From CAYYJR01 sp964472305 (GTDB lineage: Bacteria > Armatimonadota > Hebobacteria > CAIYQO01), in assembly GCA_964472305.1 (NCBI GenBank), contig CAYYJR010000001.1, forward strand, positions 124,001-188,000: 64,000 nucleotides of DNA, written 5' to 3'. Below, one piece after another: positions 51,696-59,954 of this stretch; position 1 is the first letter of the stretch, and each line of letters starts with the position of its first letter. The position numbers were made by a program, and so were the translations under genes. The notes under the pieces were generated by a model that searched no databases, was not told the DNA's origin, and saw nothing but the letters and a program-made list of their open reading frames with translations.

Positions 51696-54134
51696 TTATT
51701 TTCCCCACTGTAGCAACGACTGCAGCCACTGCAGCAGCGTACGCGGCCAGGGCATTGTTTGCTGTATATCCGGTGGTGGGGTGGGGCGCACCGGCGGCGG
51801 TGCGACGATCTGGTCATCGGGAGTCGGCTGAGTGAGATCATCCGGTGGGGAATCCGGTGAAGTGAAGGGGCCGGGCGTGGTCTCGTGCGCGGGGCGCTTG
51901 GATGCCGTCGCTTTGGGATAACTCGGCACGATTGGCGCGACTGGCGGCGCGAGTGTCGGTGCCGGGGCGGGCACGGTGGTCGGTGCCGGTTCAACCGTCC
52001 GAGTCGACGGGGTGGGCGGAAGTATGGCCGGCAATTCCGTTGTATCGGGCAGATCGTCCGCCCCTGGGAAGATGTCGGGCATCGGGCTGATCTCCGGTGA
52101 AGAGGGCTCACTGAGATGCAGGAGGCACTCGGTAGGCACACGATCCGCGGGTAGGTAGCGCAGCATGGACGGGCAACCGGGGGTCGCGCACAACCCGGTG
52201 TCGCGGCAGAGCATCACCCGCACCAGCCCCGGCGGCACAGGAAAATCGCTGGGCGGCACGCCGCGCAGCGCGGCACGCATGAAGGCCGCCCATGTCTGTG
52301 CCGGCAGGCTGCCGCCGGAGACCCCCGCCATCGGCCGGTGATCGTCGTTGCCCATCCACACCGCGGCGCACAAGTCGGGTGTGTAACCGATGAACCAGGC
52401 GTCGCGGAAGTCGTTGGCGGTGCCGGTTTTGCCGGCCGCCGGGCGGCCAATCACTGCACGGCGGCCGGTGCCGGTGGCGATCACCGCCTGTAATCCCTGT
52501 GTCAACAGAAACGCCGTTTTCGGCGTGATGCGTTGCTGCGCGACAGGGGCCAGGCGAAACAGCACGGCATCGCCGCGGCGGATTTCACGAATCAACGCCG
52601 GCTCGATGGCTTTGCCTCCATTGGCGAAGGTGGCAAAGGCGCGTGCCATTTCCAGCGGCGTCACCTCCGACACACCCAGCGCGAGCGGCAGCGTCGGGGT
52701 GAGCGGACTGGTTATGCCCGCCGCACGTGCGGCCGCGACAACGGCATACGGGCTGACTTGTTGTGCCAACCGTATCGCGACGCTGTTCAGCGAGCGCGCC
52801 AGCGCGGTTTCCAGCAGCACCGGACCGTTATACCGATCGCTGTAGTTGTGTGGCGACCAATCGCCGACGGTGATGGGCGCGTCCAGTTCCGTGTCATTCA
52901 TCAGCCGCCCGTGTTCCAGTGCCGCCAGATACACGAATGCTTTGAATGCCGATCCGGGTTGCCGGTGTGCCTGCAAGGCGCGGTTGAACTGGCTGCGGCG
53001 AAAGGCGGCGCCGCCCACCAGCGCGCGGATAGCGCCGGTGTGCGGATCGAGTGCCACCAGCGCCCCATTGCCCACCTGTTGTGCCGCGCCCGCCGCCAGC
53101 GCGTTCCGCATGGCGCGTTCCGCCGCTTGCTGCATCCCCGCGTCGACGGTGGTGACGATAGTCAAGCCGCCGTGGTAGATCACGTCGCGGTCATACTCCG
53201 TCAGCAATTCCCGCCGCACCGCTTCCACTACGTAAGGTGCGCGCCAGGAAGGGCGCGCGCGACGGTGCAGGCGCAACGGCTGCGCCAGCGCCTGCCGATA
53301 CTGCGCCGCGGACAACCAGTGCAGCGTCCGCATTGCGGCAAGCACACTCCGCTGGCGCTGCACCGCCGTCGCGAAATGATAGCGCGGGTCGCCGCCCCCC
53401 GGCGCGCGAATGAGTCCGGCAAGCAGCGCACTTTCCGCCGTGGTGAGGCGGTTAACCGGCTTGCCGAAATACGCTTCAGCCGCGGCGGCGATGCCGTAGG
53501 CGCCGTTGCCGAAATAGACAGCGTTCAGGTAGCGTTCCAGGATTTCGCGCTTGGAGTGTGCGCGTTCCACGCGCAGCGCCAGCACCACTTCGCGCAGCTT
53601 GCGGCGAAATGTCCGCCGTTCATCCAGGAGATCCAGCCGCACCAGTTGCTGGGTGATAGTGCTGCCGCCCTGCACCACCCGCCCCGCGCGCAGATTTGCC
53701 CACGCCGCGCGCAGTATGCCCCGTCCATCCAGTCCGTGATGAGAAAAAAAGCGGCGATCCTCGGCAGCCAGCACGGCGTGCACGGTGGAGGACGGCACCT
53801 GGTACAGCGTAACCGGCCTGCGGTAGCGGTCGTAGAGCATTGCCAGCAACTCGCCGTCACCGGACAGGATGCGGGTAGGGCCGGGATAACGATCGGCAGG
53901 CAGTGTCAGCGGGACCAGCGTGGCAGCCAGCAACAACACGCCCAACGCCGCCACGGTATAGACGGCAATCAGCCATGCCCACGTCAGCCAACGCCAGGAG
54001 CGGCGGGTAGTGTCACGATGCTTGCGCCGTAACCGTGCGCCGGGCCGGCGCACGCCGTCCCACCGGCCATACAGCGCCGGGAGAGCGAGTCGCGGTGCGG
54101 AATCCGGATCTTTCGACGGTTCGTGCTGTGACAT
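51696..54134 (-). CDS. class A penicillin-binding protein (PBP1A-type)
   Basis: The 812-residue bifunctional peptidoglycan synthase has a cytosolic basic N-terminus, one transmembrane helix (about 50-75), a GT51 glycosyltransferase domain (AAEDRRFFSHHGLDGRGI with catalytic Glu, GGSTITQQLVR, RKLREVVLAL, GNGAYGIAAAAEAYFGK) and a transpeptidase domain with SAFK (active Ser), SLN and KTGTAND. From about residue 680 the tail is Pro/Thr/Ala-rich and low-complexity, ending in a Trp/Leu helix. Long Pro-rich tails occur in wall-spanning PBPs. Confidence 0.95.
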   Translation of the reverse strand: MSQHEPSKDPDSAPRLALPALYGRWDGVRRPGARLRRKHRDTTRRSWRWLTWAWLIAVYTVAALGVLLLAATLVPLTLPADRYPGPTRILSGDGELLAMLYDRYRRPVTLYQVPSSTVHAVLAAEDRRFFSHHGLDGRGILRAAWANLRAGRVVQGGSTITQQLVRLDLLDERRTFRRKLREVVLALRVERAHSKREILERYLNAVYFGNGAYGIAAAAEAYFGKPVNRLTTAESALLAGLIRAPGGGDPRYHFATAVQRQRSVLAAMRTLHWLSAAQYRQALAQPLRLHRRARPSWRAPYVVEAVRRELLTEYDRDVIYHGGLTIVTTVDAGMQQAAERAMRNALAAGAAQQVGNGALVALDPHTGAIRALVGGAAFRRSQFNRALQAHRQPGSAFKAFVYLAALEHGRLMNDTELDAPITVGDWSPHNYSDRYNGPVLLETALARSLNSVAIRLAQQVSPYAVVAAARAAGITSPLTPTLPLALGVSEVTPLEMARAFATFANGGKAIEPALIREIRRGDAVLFRLAPVAQQRITPKTAFLLTQGLQAVIATGTGRRAVIGRPAAGKTGTANDFRDAWFIGYTPDLCAAVWMGNDDHRPMAGVSGGSLPAQTWAAFMRAALRGVPPSDFPVPPGLVRVMLCRDTGLCATPGCPSMLRYLPADRVPTECLLHLSEPSSPEISPMPDIFPGADDLPDTTELPAILPPTPSTRTVEPAPTTVPAPAPTLAPPVAPIVPSYPKATASKRPAHETTPGPFTSPDSPPDDLTQPTPDDQIVAPPPVRPTPPPDIQQTMPWPRTLLQWLQSLLQWGK

Positions 54135-54234
54135 GACTGCGCGCGCTCCATCCCGAACAGGTAATGGAAATGTACCCGCCGGGAGACGCGATGGAGAAGA
54201 AGCGATGGGGGATTCGCCTCACAAAGCGGCGCGG

Positions 54235-55446
54235 TTATTCATTGGAGGTCGCGCCAACCGGGCCGCCTTCGCGTCGCAGCAATTCTTTGCGCGCTAACTG
54301 CTTCACCAGGCTTACGTCATTGCGGATGGCCGTCGGCACGCTGCCACCCGTCATGCGGCCGATTACCACATCGAGGCGCGTCAACGCCTGCAGATCGACC
54401 AGGGTGACGAGGTGGGGATAGGTGACGAGCATCTCGCGCAGCACATGAAAGGCATCGTTTGCGGTCTTCTCGTCGGTAGCGTATTCGATCAAGGGTCGCA
54501 CGGCGCGCGGATCGCCCAGCATGCTCAGCGCCGCAACGGCCTTCCAGCGCACCGCGGGCACGTCGTCATCAAAGGCTTTTTCCAGCGCGGCAATGGCGCG
54601 CGGGTCGCGCAGCATCCCCAGCGCTTCCGCCGCCGCCTTGCGTAAGTCGGGATTCTTATCTTTCAGCGCCGTCAGCAGCGGGTCCACCGCGCGTGGATTG
54701 CCGATGGTGCCGAGTGCCGTCGCCGCGCGCGCGCGGATGACCGCTTTGCCACGGGTGAGCAGGAAGATCAACGGCTCCACCGCGGTCTCGCCAAAGCCGA
54801 CCAGCGCGGAAACAGCGCGGAACTGCACCCATTCCTCGGTGTCGGCGATTGCGGCTAGCAGCGCGTTGATGACGCGCGGATTGCCCAAACGACCCAGCGC
54901 CTCGGCAGCCGCCGCGCGCACCTCGCCCTTCTCGTCATTGCGCAACAGCGCCAGCAGCGGATCGATGGCGCGCTCGTTGCCGAGTTTACCCACCGCGCGC
55001 GCCGATACCTCGCGAATGCGTTCGTCAGTATCCGATAATCCGGCCAGCAACGCCTCGACCTCACGTGTATCGCCGTTGTCGCCCAGCGTCTCGATCATTA
55101 ACAGTCGGGTGGCGACATCGGCCATGTGCAGCGCGGAGATGAGTAGATTGGTCGCCTGCGGGCCGACTAATGCGCGCAATGCGGCGACCGCGCTCTTCCG
55201 CACCGCGGGATCGCTGTCGGCGAACGCGCGCACGAGCGGTTTCACCACGATGGTGACCCCGAAGCGCCCGAGCCCCTCCACCGCCTTGCTGCGGATAATC
55301 GGGTCATCATCACGCGTAGACGACAACAGCAATCCCAACGCGCGCGGATCATCGGAAGCCGCTAATTGCTCGACGGCATATAACCGATCCGACTGCACGA
55401 AGGAACGCAGGTCAAAACGCAATTTGATGAGTCGCAGCCAGTGCAT
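54235..55446 (-). CDS. HEAT-repeat protein
   Basis: The 403-residue protein is built of about ten HEAT/PBS-lyase-type repeats of roughly 31 residues with the pattern DPRAVDPLLxALxDxxxxVRxxAAEALGxLG. The clearest copies are EVRAAAAEALGRLGNPRVINALLAA and DLRKAAAEALGMLRDPRAIAALEKA. Such superhelices are protein-binding scaffolds; related proteins assemble phycobilin lyases or sense stress, but nothing ties this one to either. There is no signal peptide. GGGGA precedes the ATG weakly. It is transcribed away from dnaK. Confidence 0.88.
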   Translation of the reverse strand: MHWLRLIKLRFDLRSFVQSDRLYAVEQLAASDDPRALGLLLSSTRDDDPIIRSKAVEGLGRFGVTIVVKPLVRAFADSDPAVRKSAVAALRALVGPQATNLLISALHMADVATRLLMIETLGDNGDTREVEALLAGLSDTDERIREVSARAVGKLGNERAIDPLLALLRNDEKGEVRAAAAEALGRLGNPRVINALLAAIADTEEWVQFRAVSALVGFGETAVEPLIFLLTRGKAVIRARAATALGTIGNPRAVDPLLTALKDKNPDLRKAAAEALGMLRDPRAIAALEKAFDDDVPAVRWKAVAALSMLGDPRAVRPLIEYATDEKTANDAFHVLREMLVTYPHLVTLVDLQALTRLDVVIGRMTGGSVPTAIRNDVSLVKQLARKELLRREGGPVGATSNE

Positions 55447-55846
55447 CGTCGAACGTCCCCTGTCTTCAACGGCGACGCCAGCGAAATCCCGTGTTGCGGT
55501 GTCGTCGTCTACGAATTCTTCGCCTCATCCGTTAACCGCCGATCCATACAATCGACCGGCATTCTTCTATCATGATAATGATAACATGAATTCGGTGGCG
55601 ATGGTACACGCAGCAGGAAATCGCTGATGATTTCGCCGTGGGCACGGCCGCACGGCAACACGAAGCCTGTCCTGTCCAACCACCGAGCCGGCACACGGGA
55701 TGCACAGGCTGTGATCCTGCTACGTCAATGCGCTGCATCAGGCGTTTCGGGTGAGCCCCTGTATGCTCAAAGGAGCCACCGTACCCTCCTCACAACAAAA
55801 AAATTTCCCGTGGTGCAATGATCTTACATGTTTAGATAGCAGCACG

Positions 55847-55867
55847 CTTGACAACAATAGACTCAAG
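55847..55867. promoter_or_regulatory. HAIR operator (HspR site)
   Basis: CTTGACA, seven bases, ACTCAAG: the right arm is a perfect HAIR half-site and the left differs from CTTGAGT at the last two positions. The HAIR element is the binding site of HspR, whose gene is fourth in the same operon. It covers the -35 box and part of the spacer, so binding would block transcription. Confidence 0.85.
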
Positions 55868-55876
55868 CTATATGCT
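55848..55876 (+). promoter_or_regulatory. dnaK promoter
   Basis: TTGACA (55848-55853), 17 bases, TATGCT (55871-55876), about 55 bases before the dnaK ATG. The -35 box is inside the HAIR element. Confidence 0.8.
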
Positions 55877-55935
55877 ATAAGCAATGATAGCCGTCGCGAA
55901 AGCCAGGCGGCAAATTCAAGTGGAGGTATCACACC

Positions 55936-57834
55936 ATGGCAAAGGTTATCGGAATTGACCTCGGGACTACCAACTCGGTCGTGTCGGTGATGGAAGGCGG
56001 TGAGCCAACCGTCATCACGAATCCCGAAGGCAGCCGCCTGACGCCCTCGGTGGTGGCGTTCACCAAGGCCGGTGAGCGATTGGTCGGCCAACCCGCCAAA
56101 CGGCAGGCGACCATCAATTCGGAAAATACGGTCTTTTCCATCAAGCGTTTCATGGGGCGCCGGTATGACGAGGTCGCCACCGAACGCGGGATGGTGCCCT
56201 ATAAGGTCACCACCGGAGCCGGCGGCATGGCGGTGGTGGAGGTACAGGGGAAAACCTACACCCCCGAGGAAATTTCCGCGATGGTGCTGCAAAAACTGAA
56301 ATCCGACGCGGAAACTTACCTGGGCGAAAAGGTGGACGAGGCCGTCATCACCGTTCCGGCTTACTTCAACGACGCGCAGCGCACCGCCACCAAAACGGCG
56401 GGCGAGATCGCGGGATTGAAGGTGCTGCGCATCATCAACGAGCCGACGGCGGCGGCGCTGGCCTACGGGCTGGACCGCAAGAAGGACGAGACCATCCTGG
56501 TCTGGGACCTGGGCGGCGGCACCTTCGACGTGTCGGTACTCGACGTGGGCGACGGCGTATTTGAAGTGCGCTCTACCAACGGCGACACCCACCTGGGCGG
56601 CGACGACTGGGACGAGTGCATCGTGAACTGGATGGCGGACGAATTTAAGAAGGAGCAGGGCATCGACCTGCGCCAGGACCGCCAGGCGTTGCAGCGTCTG
56701 CGCGAGGCGGCGGAGAAGGCGAAGATCGAGCTGTCCACCACGGTGCAGACGAACATTAACCTGCCCTTCGTCACCGCGGACCAGAACGGGCCGAAGCACC
56801 TGGATATGGTGCTCACCCGCGCGAAGTTCGAAGATTTGACGCACGACCTCGTGAAGCGGATGGAAGTACCGTTCCAGAGCGCGCTGCGCGATGCCGGCCT
56901 TTCCGCCAGCGAGTTGGACGAGGTGATCATGGTCGGCGGGTCCACCCGCATGCCGATGGTTATCGAACTGGTACGCAAGCTGGCTGGCAAGGAGCCCCAT
57001 CGCGGCGTGAACCCGGACGAAGTGGTCGCGGTCGGCGCTGCCATCCAGGGATCGGTGCTGGCCGGCGAGACCACGGGCGTGGTGCTGCTCGACGTCACCC
57101 CGCTGACACTGGGCATCGAGACTGCGGGCGGCATCTTTACCCGCATGATCGAGCGCAACACCACCATCCCGACGCGGAAGACGGAGACCTTCACCACCTA
57201 CGGCGATGGCCAGACGGCGGTGACGATCATGGTCTTCCAGGGTGAGCGCGAAATCGCGCGTGAGAATCGCTTGCTGGGACAATTCGACCTGACCGGCATC
57301 CCGCCCGCGCCGCGCGGTATACCGAAGATCGACGTCACCTTCGACATTGACGCCAACGGCATCGTCAACGTGAGCGCCAAGGATCAGGCGACCGGGCGTC
57401 AGCAGAGCATCACCATCACCGGCTCCGGCACGCTGGACAAGTCGGAGGTGGAGCGCATGGTCAACGACGCCCAGTCGCACGCGGAAGAGGATAAGGTTCG
57501 CAAGGAACTGGCCGAGGGGCGCAATGCCGGCGACACGCTGGCATACCAGGTGGAAAAGCAGATCACCGAGTTGGGTGACAAGCTCACCGCGGCCGATAAG
57601 GAGATGCTGGAGAGCGGTGTGAAAGCCGTGCGCGACGCCATTGCCGGAGAAGACCTGGCGCGTATCCGTAGCGCCACGCAGGAACTGAACAACAACATGA
57701 TGCAGGTTTCGCAACGCATCTATGAGTCGACCGGCGGCGCGCAGCAGCAACCCGGCGGCGGCCCGGGCGGCGCGCAGGAACAACCTGCCGGTGGTGAGGA
57801 CATCATCGACGCGGAGTATAAGGAATCGAAATAA
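55936..57834 (+). CDS. dnaK: chaperone DnaK (Hsp70)
   Basis: The 632-residue Hsp70 has the ATPase domain (GIDLGTTNSVVSVMEGG, AVITVPAYFNDAQR, INEPTAAALAYGLD, LVWDLGGGTFDVSVLD, IMVGGSTRMPMV), the interdomain linker with VVLLDVTPLTLGIET, a substrate-binding domain and a Gly/Gln-rich tail ending in the EED-acidic segment (DIIDAEYKESK) of bacterial DnaK. GGAGG precedes the ATG. It is first in a five-gene heat-shock operon with hsp20, dnaJ, hspR and clpC; grpE is not present. HspR repression via the HAIR element is predicted. Confidence 0.99.
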   Translation: MAKVIGIDLGTTNSVVSVMEGGEPTVITNPEGSRLTPSVVAFTKAGERLVGQPAKRQATINSENTVFSIKRFMGRRYDEVATERGMVPYKVTTGAGGMAVVEVQGKTYTPEEISAMVLQKLKSDAETYLGEKVDEAVITVPAYFNDAQRTATKTAGEIAGLKVLRIINEPTAAALAYGLDRKKDETILVWDLGGGTFDVSVLDVGDGVFEVRSTNGDTHLGGDDWDECIVNWMADEFKKEQGIDLRQDRQALQRLREAAEKAKIELSTTVQTNINLPFVTADQNGPKHLDMVLTRAKFEDLTHDLVKRMEVPFQSALRDAGLSASELDEVIMVGGSTRMPMVIELVRKLAGKEPHRGVNPDEVVAVGAAIQGSVLAGETTGVVLLDVTPLTLGIETAGGIFTRMIERNTTIPTRKTETFTTYGDGQTAVTIMVFQGEREIARENRLLGQFDLTGIPPAPRGIPKIDVTFDIDANGIVNVSAKDQATGRQQSITITGSGTLDKSEVERMVNDAQSHAEEDKVRKELAEGRNAGDTLAYQVEKQITELGDKLTAADKEMLESGVKAVRDAIAGEDLARIRSATQELNNNMMQVSQRIYESTGGAQQQPGGGPGGAQEQPAGGEDIIDAEYKESK

Positions 57835-57843
57835 CCGCATCCA

Positions 57844-57869
57844 ACGGGGCGCGGCCTACCGCGCCCCGT
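57844..57869 (+). other. intercistronic hairpin, dnaK-hsp20
   Basis: A perfect 11-bp GC-only-closed stem (57844-57854 with 57859-57869) around CCTA sits just after dnaK, with no T-run. It probably protects the dnaK 3' end or tunes downstream expression. Confidence 0.6.
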
Positions 57870-57913
57870 GGAGATACACGAAAACTCGGGAATGCCACAG
57901 AAAGGAGGCTAAC

Positions 57914-58390
57914 ATGAGTCTGATTCGTTGGGATCCCTTCGGGGACATGGCTCAGTTACGGGAGCAGGTTAATCGCTTGTTTGAGCAAAGTCTCGCACAT
58001 TCCGGCCGTGAACCAGGCTTCGCCCAGACCTGGTCGCCGACTGTGGATATCGTCGAGACGGACGCGGCGATTACGCTCCATGCGGAGTTGCCGGGCATGA
58101 AGCCGGAGGAGATCGATATTCAGATCACTGGCGACACGCTGACGCTGAAGGGTGAGCGCAAGGTGCAGAAGGAGGAGAAAGGCAGGCAGTATGTGCGCAT
58201 AGAGCGCAGTTACGGCGCCTTCCAACGCTCCTTCACCCTCGGCCTGCCCATCGATCAGGGTGCGGTGAAAGCCAATTACCGCGACGGTGTGCTGGAGATC
58301 ACCCTGCCCAAGCGCGAGGAAGTGAAACCCAAGCAAGTCAAAGTGCAGGTGCAACCGGAACCCGGCCTGCAGGAGATCGAAGCGAAATAA
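57914..58390 (+). CDS. small heat-shock protein, Hsp20 family
   Basis: The 158-residue protein holds the alpha-crystallin domain: WSPTVDIVETDAAITLHAELPGMKPEEIDIQI, DTLTLKGERK, YGAFQRSFTLGLPI and the closing GVLEITLPKRE. The N-terminal part (SLIRWDPFGDMAQLREQVNRLFEQ) is typical of bacterial class A Hsp20. The C-terminal VKVQVQ segment replaces the usual I-x-I/V motif. It is an ATP-independent holdase. AAAGGAGG precedes the ATG. Its place between dnaK and dnaJ fits substrate hand-over to the Hsp70 system. Confidence 0.96.
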   Translation: MSLIRWDPFGDMAQLREQVNRLFEQSLAHSGREPGFAQTWSPTVDIVETDAAITLHAELPGMKPEEIDIQITGDTLTLKGERKVQKEEKGRQYVRIERSYGAFQRSFTLGLPIDQGAVKANYRDGVLEITLPKREEVKPKQVKVQVQPEPGLQEIEAK

Positions 58391-58400
58391 CGAGCGAAGT

Positions 58401-58426
58401 CGCGGGGCGGTTCCAACCGCCCCGCG
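58401..58426 (+). terminator. intraoperonic hairpin after hsp20
   Basis: An 11- to 12-bp GC stem (58401-58412 with 58415-58426) with a TCCA loop is followed after four bases by TTTT. It may attenuate read-through into dnaJ rather than end the operon. Confidence 0.5.
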
Positions 58427-58429
58427 CCA

Positions 58430-58508
58430 ATTTTGGATTCGGGATATGGGATTTCATGGCGGTGTCTGCGTAAACCGCAGCCTGTGATCCCACATCCGAG
58501 ATCCAAAA
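58430..58508. repeat. imperfect inverted repeat between hsp20 and dnaJ
   Basis: Left arm TTTTGGATTCGGGATATGGG (from 58431) and right arm CCCACATCCGAGATCCAAAA (ending 58508) are inverted copies with a few mismatches. Between them lies a second small hairpin CTGCG-TAAAC-CGCAG. The TTTTGGAT-type arms look like a dispersed palindromic repeat. Confidence 0.6.
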
Positions 58509-58522
58509 TCGGGCGGTTTATG

Positions 58523-59512
58523 ATGGCGAAGGACTATTACAAGCTATTAGGCGTGAGCAGGACGGCGACGGAGAAGGAGATCAAATCCGCCTACCGCAAG
58601 CTGGCGCGCAAGTTGCATCCGGATGTGAATCCGGGCGACACGAGTGCGGAGGATCGGTTCAAGGAGGTCTCCGAGGCGTATGAGGTGCTCTCCGACCCGG
58701 AGAAGCGTCAGAAATACGATCAGTTTGGCCACCTGGGCGACGCATGGCGGCATGCCGGCGAAGGCGGATTCCACCCCGGCGGCGGAGGCGCGCAATGGCA
58801 GCAGATGAACCAGGGAGAGTTCGGCGCGAACGTCGATCTGAACGATCTGCTGGGCGGCTTGTTCGGCGGGCGCGGCGGGCATTTCCGCCCGCAACGCACC
58901 GCCAGCAAAGGCGAGGACCAGCAATATGAGATTGAAATCACGCTGGAGGAAGCGTATCACGGCACCGAGCGTACCGTCACGCTGGGCACGCAGGATGTCT
59001 GCCCGAACTGTCACGGGTCCGGCACGGTCAACAATCGCACGTGCGGCACCTGTGGCGGCGTAGGGATGGTTGAGCGCCCGCAGACGCTGTCGGTGAAGAT
59101 TCCGGCGGGCGTGAAAGACGGCGCGAAAATTCGGCTGGCCGGCAAAGGCGGTCCAGGCCGGTACGGCGGGCCAGCGGGCGACCTGTATTTGATCCCGCGC
59201 ATCCTGCCGCATCCGCGGTTCGAGCGGAAGGACGATGACCTGTACACCGAAGTGCCGGTATCCTTTCCCACCGCGGCGCTGGGTGGCGAGATGCAGGTAC
59301 CGACGCTGGACGGCGCCACACTCACCGCGCGCGTGCCCGCCGGCACTTCGTCCGGACAAAGTTTGCGTCTGCGCGGCAAGGGAATGCCGAAACTGCACGG
59401 CAACGAGCACGGCGACCTGTATGCGAAAATTCGCGTTATGGTCCCGAAGTCGTTGAGCGAGCGCGAACGGGAAGTGATTGAGGAGTTGCAGCGGATTCAA
59501 GAACAGCAGTAG
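58523..59512 (+). CDS. dnaJ: chaperone DnaJ with shortened zinc domain
   Basis: The 329-residue J-protein has the J domain (DYYKLLGVSRTATEKEIKSAYRKLARKLHPDVNPG, HPD at 32-34), a Gly/Phe-rich region (about 70-115), and C-terminal substrate-binding domains (LSVKIPAGVKDGAKIRLAGKGGPG, PTLDGATLTARVPAGTSSGQSLRLRGKGMP). The zinc region has only two CxxCxGxG motifs (CPNCHGSG and CGTCGGVG, about 159-180); full DnaJ has four. It is thus intermediate between DnaJ and CbpA. An in-frame ATG one codon upstream (58520) is possible. Confidence 0.95.
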   Translation: MAKDYYKLLGVSRTATEKEIKSAYRKLARKLHPDVNPGDTSAEDRFKEVSEAYEVLSDPEKRQKYDQFGHLGDAWRHAGEGGFHPGGGGAQWQQMNQGEFGANVDLNDLLGGLFGGRGGHFRPQRTASKGEDQQYEIEITLEEAYHGTERTVTLGTQDVCPNCHGSGTVNNRTCGTCGGVGMVERPQTLSVKIPAGVKDGAKIRLAGKGGPGRYGGPAGDLYLIPRILPHPRFERKDDDLYTEVPVSFPTAALGGEMQVPTLDGATLTARVPAGTSSGQSLRLRGKGMPKLHGNEHGDLYAKIRVMVPKSLSEREREVIEELQRIQEQQ

Positions 59513-59543
59513 GCTGGTGAGCGCCCGCTGCTCCCGGAGGGGA

Positions 59544-59876
59544 ATGATGGTTGATGAAAAAGAGGAACGCAATCAGCCGCTATACATTATCAGCGTCGTC
59601 GCGCGCATGCTGGAAGTGCATCCGCAAACGCTGCGGACATACGAACGGCAGGGATTGGTCCGGCCGCAGCGCTCCGGGCATAACCGCATGTTTTCAGACG
59701 CGGATATCGAGCGCATTCGCCAGATCATCCGGCTGCGCGACGACCTGGGGGTGAACCTGGCGGGGATCGAGGTGATCCTCAACCTGCTCGACCGCATCGA
59801 CGAGTTGCAGCAGGAAGTGGAACGCGTGCGCGCGCAGGCAAAGCGGCGGCTGAACCGGATCAACCGGGATTGGTAA
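59544..59876 (+). CDS. hspR: heat-shock repressor HspR (MerR family)
   Basis: The 110-residue protein is a MerR-type regulator. The HTH and wing read PLYIISVVARMLEVHPQTLRTYERQGLVRPQRS (about 12-44), followed by RMFSDADIERIRQIIRL and a coiled-coil dimerisation helix (ILNLLDRIDELQQEVERVRAQAKRR). This matches HspR, which with DnaK as co-repressor binds HAIR elements. Here a HAIR element overlaps the dnaK promoter, so the operon is autoregulated. CGGAGGGG precedes the ATG. It lies 31 bases after dnaJ and 78 before clpC. Confidence 0.95.
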   Translation: MMVDEKEERNQPLYIISVVARMLEVHPQTLRTYERQGLVRPQRSGHNRMFSDADIERIRQIIRLRDDLGVNLAGIEVILNLLDRIDELQQEVERVRAQAKRRLNRINRDW

Positions 59877-59954
59877 ACACCGAGAGTATCGTCTGTTGTG
59901 CGGGCACTTTGGCAGATGCTTCCGCAACAGGGGAACGAAGCAAGGGGGACGACC

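Larger units (their letters stand above)
55447..55935. other. 489-base divergent region upstream of dnaK
   Basis: It separates the HEAT-repeat gene (minus) from dnaK (plus). The right end holds the dnaK promoter and HAIR operator. An AT-rich stretch around 55568-55590 contains GATAATGATA. Short open frames lack support. Confidence 0.6.

Noticed and set aside
55568..55590. Fur-box-like GATAATGATA
   Set aside because: Only half of the 19-bp Fur consensus matches, and the nearby HEAT-repeat and dnaK genes give no link to iron.
55738..57840. 700-codon open frame antisense to dnaK
   Set aside because: It mirrors dnaK exactly, has no ribosome binding site and is His/Val/Arg-rich as expected from the reverse frame of a GC-rich gene. 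Long dnaK-antisense frames are a well-known artefact.
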